A DNA stretch of 64,000 nucleotides from Dehalococcoidia bacterium UBA1222 (GTDB lineage: Bacteria > Chloroflexota > Dehalococcoidia > Dehalococcoidales > UBA1222), in NCBI GenBank assembly GCA_002309415.1, contig DBXC01000005.1:62771-126770 (forward strand). Reading direction: 5' to 3'. The first letter of the stretch is position 1, and every line of letters begins with the position of its first letter. Positions 1 through 7,219 of the stretch are shown here, piece after piece. A program made the position numbers and the translations under genes. Under the pieces are notes generated by a model that searched no databases, was not told the DNA's origin, and saw only the letters and a program-made list of their open reading frames with translations.

Positions 1-242
1 ATCGTCGGAAGATGCTTTCTGTTCAGATAATATCTTTTGATCATTGCTTTCTCCAAATTTGCCTGGAACACTTCATGTATCGACAGTTTATCATGAGTTA
101 AGAACGAATAAAACTACAATTTGGTCGTTTTTCGATTAACAGATACAAACCATGCTTCTGTTCGCGCTTTGTGAGGATGTGAGACTGGCTTTTTGCCATT
201 CTGTTTTGAAACAACTCATGATGGCATGACAAGAATAGGATA
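1..242. other. No recognisable gene
   Basis: I find no convincing gene in this stretch. Short frames exist on the minus strand, but they lack a ribosome binding site or a recognisable family. It lies downstream of the small antitoxin gene and may contain its transcript end. Confidence 0.4.
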
Positions 243-452
243 TTAGATGAAGGATAGCTGGATATGGCGGTTGATCCTGGCACAATCCACGAGGTAGAGA
301 TTGATCAGTGTCTGATAGGGCAGCCCGTAGGACGCCGCCTGTTCCTTGAAGTATTCGATGGCGGTCACATCGATATTGATGGTGATCTGTTTCTTTTCGC
401 TCTTAGTGTATGAAGATTTGGAGTTTTCTGTAATCCGGTAGTTTCTTTCCAT
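243..452 (-). CDS. BrnA/CopG-like antitoxin, orphan
   Basis: A 69-residue protein resembling the ribbon-helix-helix antitoxins of the BrnA (COG3514) group. Residues 20-36 form the beta strand and start of the first helix (KKQITINIDV, then a helix with EYFKEQA), and GLPYQTLINLYL is the typical second helix of this family. Such antitoxins bind their own promoter and a partner ribonuclease toxin. No BrnT-like toxin is visible upstream (453-638) or downstream, so the gene looks orphaned. The ATG at 452 is preceded by a weak G-rich site. The upstream region 470-540 is very AT-rich and could hold its promoter. Family assignment is from the helix motif only. Confidence 0.6.
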   Translation of the reverse strand: MERNYRITENSKSSYTKSEKKQITINIDVTAIEYFKEQAASYGLPYQTLINLYLVDCARINRHIQLSFI

Positions 453-583
453 CTTATTGCCCCGAAACGTATTAACTATTATACATATAATATAATTATT
501 ATATAATTAAAAATCAACAAAAATTACGAAAATTCGTCGTTTTTGTGCCTAGAGATGACATGAGAAGTGCCGGTTTCAGTTGT

Positions 584-589
584 TATAAT
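584..589 (+). promoter_or_regulatory. Putative -10 of dnaN
   Basis: TATAAT lies 49 bases upstream of the dnaN ATG at 639. No good -35 hexamer is seen at 16-18 bases. An AGGAG ribosome binding site at 628-632 fixes the ATG at 639 rather than the TTG at 636. Confidence 0.4.
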
Positions 590-638
590 TTAAATGAAAG
601 ATTTTTAACTCGTTCAATAAGTGATTTAGGAGAATTTG

Positions 639-1772
639 ATGAAATTAACTTGTTTGCAGGATAACTTGGCGTATGGAATCGGACAGGTCGGCAGAGCTGC
701 CGGTCGATCCACTTTGGCAATCACAAATAATATTTTGTTATCCACTGATGGCGGCAGACTGAAACTGGTTGCTACCAATCTTGAGATGGCTGTCAGCTGC
801 TGGATCGGTGCTGATATCGAATCAGAAGGTTCCATCACTGTACCTGCTAAGCTGATCAGTGAATATGTTTCTGTCCTTTCCAAGGACGACAAAGTCGGTC
901 TTGACCTTGATGATAAGAATAGCCTCAACATCAAGACTGCTCGTCAGAAGACTCGTCTTTCAGGTATGCCTTCTGAAGACTTCCCTCCCATCCCTGTTAT
1001 CGAAGATGGTATCTGCACCAAGTTAAAATTCTCCGAACTCAAGAAAGCTATAAACCAGGTCGTATTCGCTGCTGCCAGTGATGCAGCCCGACCTGTACTT
1101 ACCGGTGTCCTTGCTGATTTCAACGGCGATAAAGTCACTCTCGTAGCAGCCGACGGCTTCCGTTTGGCTGTTTACAAGGCTGAGATCGGCATGAAAGTCG
1201 AGACTCAGACTAAGGCCATCATTCCGGCCCGTGTCCTTGGTGAGCTCTCACGAATGGTCATCAATGGCGAAGATGAAGTTGAGATCAAGATCAACTCAAA
1301 GTGCACTCAGGCACTCTTCACCATCGGTGATGTCCAGTTCTATTCCCAGCTGATACAGGGCAATTTCCCTGCCTATGAGCAGCTCATTCCTGCTGGTGAG
1401 TCCACCACCGTCACTGTCATCGTCAATCAGCTTCAGCAGTGCACCAAATCCGCCAGTATCTTCGCTAAGGACGGCAACGGTATCATCAAGATCATTGCTA
1501 CTCCTGGTGCTGACTTGGTTCCCGGTAAGATCACTCTTTCTGCTCGATCTGAAGAGGTCGGTGATAACATCTCCGATATGGAAGCCATCGTTGAAGGTTC
1601 CGAGGGCAAGATTGCATTCAACTACAAATACCTCAATGATATGCTCAATGTCATCAAACAGGATCAGATGGTACTTAAGATCGTCAATCCCACCAGTCCT
1701 GGTGTCTTCCTTCCTGCTGATCCAAAAGAAAACTTCCTGTATGTCATCATGCCGATGTTCGTACAGTGGTAA
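639..1772 (+). CDS. dnaN: DNA polymerase III beta subunit (sliding clamp)
   Basis: A 377-residue protein with the usual length and three-domain organisation of the bacterial beta clamp, the ring that tethers polymerase III to DNA. Recognisable family segments include the N-terminal MKLTCLQ strand, the ATNLEMAVSC segment of domain 1, GVLADF...VAADGFRLAV in domain 2 and the C-terminal PMFVQW replacing the usual PMRL-type end. The start is the ATG behind AGGAG. dnaA is not in the window immediately upstream; the neighbour there is the divergently oriented antitoxin gene. A strong hairpin follows the stop. The Y-family polymerase at 40676 carries a QLDLF clamp-binding motif and is a likely partner. 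Confidence 0.95.
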   Translation: MKLTCLQDNLAYGIGQVGRAAGRSTLAITNNILLSTDGGRLKLVATNLEMAVSCWIGADIESEGSITVPAKLISEYVSVLSKDDKVGLDLDDKNSLNIKTARQKTRLSGMPSEDFPPIPVIEDGICTKLKFSELKKAINQVVFAAASDAARPVLTGVLADFNGDKVTLVAADGFRLAVYKAEIGMKVETQTKAIIPARVLGELSRMVINGEDEVEIKINSKCTQALFTIGDVQFYSQLIQGNFPAYEQLIPAGESTTVTVIVNQLQQCTKSASIFAKDGNGIIKIIATPGADLVPGKITLSARSEEVGDNISDMEAIVEGSEGKIAFNYKYLNDMLNVIKQDQMVLKIVNPTSPGVFLPADPKENFLYVIMPMFVQW

Positions 1773-1795
1773 TTGCGAATCAATAGAAATCAAAT

Positions 1796-1821
1796 GGCCT
1801 GTTCGGTACTCCGGACAGGCC
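1796..1821. terminator. Bidirectional terminator between dnaN and rdgB
   Basis: An 11-base-pair stem (GGCCTGTTCGG with one G-U pair, loop TACT) sits between the convergent dnaN and rdgB genes and is followed by an AT-rich tail on the plus strand. It likely ends dnaN and possibly rdgB. Confidence 0.75.
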
Positions 1822-1846
1822 TTAATTATTTAGATGGTTTTGGATA

Positions 1847-2437
1847 CTAGAAACTGGTATTGAGATACTCTACTAGAAGCTTGATGGCATTGGCACGATG
1901 ACTGATCTGATTCTTGATATCAGGATCTAATTCGGCCATGCACTTACCGTATTCAGGTACAAAGAAGATCGGGTCATAACCGAAGCCGTTTGAGCCTTTC
2001 GGTGCATTTGCGATGATACCTTCGACTTTTCCTTCGAATACTCTGGTCTCTTCACCGGGGATATAAAGGGCGATGGCGCATCTGAATCGGGCTGTGCGCT
2101 TCTCGAAAGGAACGTCCTTCAGCCTGTCATAGATCAGAGCGAACTTTTCGGGGTAAGTGGAATCCTCGCCGCCGAAACGCGATGAATAAATCCCGGGTTC
2201 TCCGCCCATGGCATCGATCTCGAGTCCTGAGTCATCGGCAAAGGTCATTTTGCCTGAGAGCTTTCCCAGACTCTCTGCTTTGAGAACGGCATTTTCGGCG
2301 AATGTTGTTCCGGTCTCTTCGACCTTCATCTCGAGTCCAAGATCGGTTGGAAGGAGTATCTCGAAGCGGTCTCCGATTAAATGGAAGAGCTCCTTCCTTT
2401 TACCGTTATTGGTAGTTGCCAGAAGAAGCTCTTTCAT
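1847..2437 (-). CDS. rdgB: XTP/dITP diphosphatase (RdgB/HAM1)
   Basis: A 196-residue nucleotide-pool sanitising enzyme that hydrolyses dITP, XTP and ITP to the monophosphate. Family motifs are present: TTNNGKRKEL at residues 8-17, the metal-binding FADDSGLEI around D68/D69, GSNGFGYDPIF near 148-158 and the C-terminal SHR at 179-181. A longer open frame extends upstream, but the ATG at 2437 gives the usual length and N terminus. It lies 28 bases downstream of the FBPase gene on the same strand, so the two are probably co-transcribed. Confidence 0.93.
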   Translation of the reverse strand: MKELLLATTNNGKRKELFHLIGDRFEILLPTDLGLEMKVEETGTTFAENAVLKAESLGKLSGKMTFADDSGLEIDAMGGEPGIYSSRFGGEDSTYPEKFALIYDRLKDVPFEKRTARFRCAIALYIPGEETRVFEGKVEGIIANAPKGSNGFGYDPIFFVPEYGKCMAELDPDIKNQISHRANAIKLLVEYLNTSF

Positions 2438-2465
2438 ATTTCTAAACCTTATTCGATTGTATCGA

Positions 2466-3557
2466 TTATTTGATGTCTTCGAATCGATCTTTGAGTTTTT
2501 CCATGACCTGAGGCATGGTGGTGTATTCCATCTCATTGAGAGGAAGTCGATGAGGTTCGAAAGGACCATGTGATCGGAGGAGGTCAGCTGCATCGAGTGC
2601 GGCCTTGCGGGCATTGTCGAAGGACTTGTCAGCGAAGAAATCGCGAGGACCGACGAGCTTGCCGTTAGCCAGCTGGTAACCATAAGCGACTACTCGAGGA
2701 GGACCATCGAAGCGGGAAGGAGTGCTGTCGGCTTCACTTACGGGCATGAAAGGACCGTAGTGGGAACCACGCATCCAACCTTCGACGAGCCATGTCTTGG
2801 AGAAGGGCTCGAGGATTTCACCGATGGCAGGGAAGCAACCCTGGCCTCGGACGATGCAGACGGGGTCATCTTTACCGACATATCGGCCGGCGATGTTGTA
2901 GAGTTTCTGAGTGGAGGATACTGCGGCAATCTCGCCCTTGCGGGTGTAGACGGCCTTGATGCAGTATCGGGTGGTGGCACCGATGAAGACCAGCATATCG
3001 TAGATGTCTTCAGGGGTGTTGAATTTGATCATCTTGTTTTCGAGTACGTCATGGACTTCGAAAGTGAAACCGTCATGCATGTTCTCTGCGATGACCAGAC
3101 CTGCAGTGTTGAACGGGTCTGCGAACATCTTGTAGAGAGGCATGTTCCATGCACCGGATGAAGTCTTGTCAGCCATGAATACGATGACAGGTTCACTGGG
3201 TCGTTCTTCTATCTCCATTTCGGCACAACCGGGGCCCATACCTTTGACGTTTCCGGAGAAAGCGTCGGCGAGAAGGTCCTGGCCGGCACCATAGAGCTTG
3301 AGTTTCTTTGCGACCTCAGTGCAGGCGACGAAAGTGTCCCATGCCATCTGATGGATCTCTTTGTTATCGGTTCCGTGATCATGAGTCATGATCAGTTCGC
3401 AGTCATCGCCGCATTTAGCTACCTGATAATCGATGACCAGGCCCTTCTGTTTGGCCTGTTCCATCTTTTCTTTGGCAGTTGCGAGCAGATCAGGATGTGA
3501 TTCTGAATGACCTACGTAACCACCGATGTCAGCCTTAATAACGCTTAAGGTTACCAT
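2466..3557 (-). CDS. fbp: Fructose-1,6-bisphosphatase class V (FBP aldolase/phosphatase)
   Basis: A 363-residue class V enzyme, the bifunctional fructose-1,6-bisphosphate aldolase/phosphatase of archaea and deep-branching or anaerobic bacteria, which commits triose phosphates to gluconeogenesis. The family N terminus (TLSVIKADIGGYVGHSESHP), the metal site region THDHGTDNKEIH, and GCFPAIGEILEPF, GSHYGPFMPV and FDGPPRVVAYGYQ blocks are all visible. The ATG at 3557 follows GGAGG; the frame open further upstream is spurious. The enzyme fits an organism making sugars from acetyl-CoA or C1 units, consistent with the corrinoid/acetyl-CoA genes at 26-31 kb. Confidence 0.93.
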   Translation of the reverse strand: MVTLSVIKADIGGYVGHSESHPDLLATAKEKMEQAKQKGLVIDYQVAKCGDDCELIMTHDHGTDNKEIHQMAWDTFVACTEVAKKLKLYGAGQDLLADAFSGNVKGMGPGCAEMEIEERPSEPVIVFMADKTSSGAWNMPLYKMFADPFNTAGLVIAENMHDGFTFEVHDVLENKMIKFNTPEDIYDMLVFIGATTRYCIKAVYTRKGEIAAVSSTQKLYNIAGRYVGKDDPVCIVRGQGCFPAIGEILEPFSKTWLVEGWMRGSHYGPFMPVSEADSTPSRFDGPPRVVAYGYQLANGKLVGPRDFFADKSFDNARKAALDAADLLRSHGPFEPHRLPLNEMEYTTMPQVMEKLKDRFEDIK

Positions 3558-3748
3558 TTTCCCTCCATCTATTTTTATTTCTTTATTACGTTTATAAGCG
3601 CATGCGTGGGGTCGTTTCAGTCCCACAATGCGTCAAGTAATTGTATCACGTTATCGGTAGTCAATTAAACTTATTGGGGCTATTATTTAGGGTAGAAAAA
3701 AGACTTTTATCTGTTTTCTTGATGAAAAATTTTGGGTAGGTAAGAAAG

Positions 3749-4420
3749 ATGAAGAAGATGCTCCTTGTCGTATTATCCTCTCTGTTAATCTCTGCACTTT
3801 GTTTAACTGGCGCCGCATGCTCCTGCAAGAAAGACGATCCTCAGGAACCTGCTCTTTCCGGCGGCTGGACGAGGGCATCGTCTCCCGTGATCACATCTGA
3901 TATCCAGGCCGTTTTTGATAAAGCTGTAGCCGGTAAAGTCGGCGTGAGCTATATTCCTGTCGCTTATCTTGCCAGCCAGGTCGTAGCCGGCACCAATCAC
4001 TTGTTCCTTTGCTCGGTCGAGCGTATCGGGAAAGACCCTGACGCGACCTATGCTCTCGTGACCCTTTATGAAGATCTTCAGGGCAGCGTCAGTATTACCG
4101 ATGTACGCAAAAGCGAATTTGCGGCATTGGTCAGTTCCGGTCTCGACGGCGGGTGGACTGCTTCTGAGTCTCCCGTCTTGACTACTGACGCTACTAAAGC
4201 TCTTTCCAAAGCCACTGAGGGTCTGGTGGGTGCAAGCTATGCTCCGGTCGCACTCCTTGGTACTCAGGTCGTTGCCGGAATCAATTATCTCATGCTCTGT
4301 GAAGTCGCGCCTGTCGTCCCTAACGCAACAGCAGACTATATGATAGTCAGGGTCTATGCTGATCTTTCAGGCAAAGCTGAAATAACCGATACCTGTGAGT
4401 TCCCACCAACGATCGACTGA
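3749..4420 (+). CDS. Lipoprotein with two cystatin-like repeats
   Basis: A 223-residue exported protein. A signal peptide ends near the cysteines at 24 and 26, suggesting lipid attachment, although the lipobox is not canonical. The mature part is a tandem duplication: residues about 38-119 and 134-215. Each copy begins GGW and contains QVVAG (residues 77-81 and 173-177) followed by a Leu-Cys strand and a YxxVxxYxDL strand. N-terminal Gly plus QVVAG is the hallmark of cystatin-type inhibitors of papain-like proteases, so an extracytoplasmic inhibitor role is plausible; this is inference from motifs. The ATG at 3749 has a weak upstream site. Convergent with mutS. Confidence 0.65.
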   Translation: MKKMLLVVLSSLLISALCLTGAACSCKKDDPQEPALSGGWTRASSPVITSDIQAVFDKAVAGKVGVSYIPVAYLASQVVAGTNHLFLCSVERIGKDPDATYALVTLYEDLQGSVSITDVRKSEFAALVSSGLDGGWTASESPVLTTDATKALSKATEGLVGASYAPVALLGTQVVAGINYLMLCEVAPVVPNATADYMIVRVYADLSGKAEITDTCEFPPTID

Positions 4421-4441
4421 TCAGGAAATGCAAAAGGATAA

Positions 4442-6997
4442 CTAGTCAGAAAGCTCTTCTTTGCTTTCTTTCTTCAGTTCGTAAAGAGTATTGAGAGCCT
4501 GTCTCGGCGTCATTTCGTCGAGATCCATCTCGCTTATCTTCTTCAATGTTGGCGATGGTTCTGCAAACAAAGGAAGCTGGGCCTGTATGACGGTATTCTT
4601 GGCTTTCTTGTTCTTCGGCTGCTGTTCCAGATCCTCGAGTATCTCATTGGCCCGGGTCGTGACCGATCTGGGAAGTCCTGCGAGCTTTGCTACATGGATA
4701 CCGTAACTCTTATCGGTCCCGCCTTTGATGATCTTATGCAGAAGCACGATCTCGTCGTTTTCTTCGGCAACTGCGATATTGAAATTCTTTAGGCGCGGCA
4801 ACCGGTCTGACATGCTGACCATCTCGTGATAATGCGTCGCGAACAGGGTGAATGCGGCTTTCTTGGGATTGTTATGGATATACTCCACGACTGATTCCGC
4901 AATGGACAGACCGTCGTATGTACTGGTGCCGCGGCCAATCTCATCCAGGAGCAGGAGAGAGTTAGGTGTGGCGTTATTGAGGATGACGGACGTTTCCACC
5001 ATCTCAACCATGAAGGTCGATTTTCCAGAGGACAGTTCTTCGTGTGCGCCGATTCGTGTGAAGATCCTGTCGATGATGGACATTTCAGCACGGTCAGCAG
5101 GGACGTAGGAGCCGATCTGGGCCAATAATACTATCAGGGCGACCTGTTTCATATAGGTCGATTTACCGGCCATATTTGGGCCTGTGATGAGCATTATCTG
5201 AGTGTCCGAATGATCCATGTGAGTGTCATTGGGGACATATGAGCCGCTGGGCAGCCTGGTCTCGACTACCGGATGACGGCCGTTTATGATATCGATCTTC
5301 TGTTCATCAGTGATCTTGGGGCGCACGTAACGGTTCATGACCGCAACTTCGGCAAAGCTTCTTAAGACATCGAGTTCGGATATCTGATGAGCGATCGTCA
5401 GGAGGCATGAGATGTAGGGAGTGATCTGGGAAGTGATCTGTCTGTAGAGACGATGTTCGATATCGGAGATGTTCTCATTGGCATGCAGGATAAGCGTCTC
5501 ATACTCTTTCAATTCAGGAGTGTAATACCTTTCGACGTTAGCAAGGGTCTGTTTTCTGATATAAGTGTCTGGCACCTGGGATTTGGCTCCGTTCGGTACC
5601 TCGATGTAATAGCCGAATACGCTGTTGAAGCCTACTCTGAGTTTTGAAATGCCGGTCTCACTCTTTTCCTTGGATTCCAGTTCCATCAGATACTTCTTGG
5701 AATTGTTGGCCATGTCTTTGATCTCATCGAATTCCTGGTTGTAACCTTTCCTGATTACGGTGCCTTCGCCCAAAAGTCCATCGATGGGGTCGTTCAAAGA
5801 AGATTCGAGGAGGAAGACGATATCATGCTGCTCATTGGGGATGAGACCTGAGAAAGCAGGGTCGCCGGAAAGTGCTTTAGCAAGCTCGGGTATGGCTTTG
5901 AGACCATACTTCAGTGCTAACAGTTCGCGAGGCAGGACGATATTGGAACTGATACGATTGGATATCCTCTCGATATCGGGGATGTTCTTGAGTATCGTTA
6001 CGATCCTGCTGCGTAAGATGCTGTTTTTATTAAATGCTTCGACGATGTCCTGACGTCTTTCAATCTCTTTCTTATCGAGTGAGGGCTGTCCGATCCATTT
6101 TCGCATGAGACGCATGCCCATGGGTGTGGTAGTGTGGTCGAGGACAGACAATAAGGTCCCGTCTTTGGTATTGCCTGTTGAGTTCTCGAAGAGCTCCAGG
6201 TTTTTCTGCGTCGAATTATCTAGTGCCATGTAGGATGCAGTGCTGTAATAGTTGATGCCCTGGAGTATTCCCAGGGTGTCTTTCTGCATCCTGCGGACAT
6301 ATCTGACGACTGCGCCGGCAGCTCTGGTGGCAAGCTGATGGTTCTTGAGACCGAAGCCTTCGAGGGTGGTCACTTCGAATTGTTCTTTAAGGATCGCTTC
6401 GCATCTGTCGAGACGGAAATCGATCGCGCTGCATTTTGATAGATTATCATGCTCGATGCCGGTCTGATCTTCCGGAATGATGATTTCGGCGGGATTTATC
6501 CTTACCAGTTCGTTCTGAAGCTTTGAGATATCGATCTCAGTCGCTCCGAATTCACCGGTTGATACGTCGATATAAGCAAGACCGACCGAGTCGTTCTCGA
6601 TGATCACAGATGCCAGATAGTTATTGATGCCTTTTTCCAGAAGGGCAGGTTCGATGATAGTTCCCGGTGTCACGATCCTGATGACGTCTCTCTGAACGAG
6701 GCCCTTGGTTTCGCCGGGCTTCGTGAGCTGTTCGCAGATGGCCAGTTTATAGCCGGCCTTGATGAGACGGGACATATAGTCATCCAGAGCATGATGGGGG
6801 ATACCTGCCATGGGGACTTCGACGCCTTTGCCCATAGATTTTTTGGTGAGTACGATGTTCAGTACTTTCGATGCATTTTCAGCATCTTCGTCGAAAGTCT
6901 CGTAGAAGTCTCCCAGCCTGAACAGCAACATACAGTCAGGATACTGTGATTTGATATCCAGCAATTGTTTTCTGATTGGTGAGATAGACTCCGTCAT
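4442..6997 (-). CDS. mutS: DNA mismatch repair protein MutS
   Basis: An 851-residue MutS. The mismatch-contacting Phe-x-Glu is F31-Y32-E33 (GDFYETF). The ATPase has GPNMAGKST with lysine at 612, followed by the DEIGRGTSTYDG Walker B region and FATHYHE. Length and domain order match bacterial MutS1; the C-terminal tail is short. No mutL is present in the window. The ATG at 6997 has no clear ribosome binding site, and a perfect TATAAT ends only 10 bases upstream, so the transcript may be leaderless. Confidence 0.96.
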   Translation of the reverse strand: MTESISPIRKQLLDIKSQYPDCMLLFRLGDFYETFDEDAENASKVLNIVLTKKSMGKGVEVPMAGIPHHALDDYMSRLIKAGYKLAICEQLTKPGETKGLVQRDVIRIVTPGTIIEPALLEKGINNYLASVIIENDSVGLAYIDVSTGEFGATEIDISKLQNELVRINPAEIIIPEDQTGIEHDNLSKCSAIDFRLDRCEAILKEQFEVTTLEGFGLKNHQLATRAAGAVVRYVRRMQKDTLGILQGINYYSTASYMALDNSTQKNLELFENSTGNTKDGTLLSVLDHTTTPMGMRLMRKWIGQPSLDKKEIERRQDIVEAFNKNSILRSRIVTILKNIPDIERISNRISSNIVLPRELLALKYGLKAIPELAKALSGDPAFSGLIPNEQHDIVFLLESSLNDPIDGLLGEGTVIRKGYNQEFDEIKDMANNSKKYLMELESKEKSETGISKLRVGFNSVFGYYIEVPNGAKSQVPDTYIRKQTLANVERYYTPELKEYETLILHANENISDIEHRLYRQITSQITPYISCLLTIAHQISELDVLRSFAEVAVMNRYVRPKITDEQKIDIINGRHPVVETRLPSGSYVPNDTHMDHSDTQIMLITGPNMAGKSTYMKQVALIVLLAQIGSYVPADRAEMSIIDRIFTRIGAHEELSSGKSTFMVEMVETSVILNNATPNSLLLLDEIGRGTSTYDGLSIAESVVEYIHNNPKKAAFTLFATHYHEMVSMSDRLPRLKNFNIAVAEENDEIVLLHKIIKGGTDKSYGIHVAKLAGLPRSVTTRANEILEDLEQQPKNKKAKNTVIQAQLPLFAEPSPTLKKISEMDLDEMTPRQALNTLYELKKESKEELSD

Positions 6998-7007
6998 AGC
7001 GAAGAAT

Positions 7008-7013
7008 ATTATA
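7008..7013 (-). promoter_or_regulatory. -10 element directly before mutS (leaderless candidate)
   Basis: Minus-strand TATAAT, 10 bases before the mutS ATG. Transcription starting 6-8 bases downstream of the hexamer would leave a leader of only 2-4 bases. No convincing -35 box at 17 bases. Confidence 0.45.
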
Positions 7014-7096
7014 TCAAAAAGACGTCTGTCGGACTGCTCATGCGGTGAAGAAGAATAAGTTGGAGATAATATGATATTATTGTTACTGTTCTAAGA

Positions 7097-7194
7097 ACAC
7101 CCTTAGACCGGGTGTCTATTTGTGCGAACGCTGGAAACAGCATAAATGGATCTGTTCTACGCTGAGGGGCGCAATTGTTTGCTAGTCAGATCCA
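7097..7194 (+). promoter_or_regulatory. Structured 5' leader of the acyl-CoA synthetase gene
   Basis: Three consecutive hairpins lie in the leader before the gene at 7220. First, ACACCC/GGGTGT (7097-7102 with 7110-7115); an overlapping alternative CTAAG/CTTAG pairing (7091-7095 with 7102-7106) would exclude it. Second, GCTG-GAAA-CAGC (7130-7141), a perfect GNRA tetraloop stem. Third, an 8-base-pair TGGATCTG/CAGATCCA stem (7147-7154 with 7187-7194) enclosing an inner CTA-c-GC/GC-TAG helix. The ribosome binding site GGGAGAG follows at 7210-7216. This resembles a cis-regulatory RNA, but I do not recognise a known riboswitch class. Confidence 0.5.
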
Positions 7195-7219
7195 ATTGAA
7201 TGAAAGATAGGGAGAGAAA

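Noticed and set aside
98..283. 61-codon minus-strand frame before the antitoxin gene
   Set aside because: It overlaps the antitoxin gene, has no ribosome binding site and no family resemblance.
737..746. DnaA-box-like TTATCCACT inside dnaN, and AT-rich DNA at 470-540, as a replication origin
   Set aside because: Only one near-match is present, it lies within a coding region, and no cluster of boxes or dnaA gene is near.
7081..7219. Leader of acd as a known riboswitch (c-di-GMP, SAM, THF, ZTP, fluoride)
   Set aside because: None of the conserved core sequences of these classes that I know is present.
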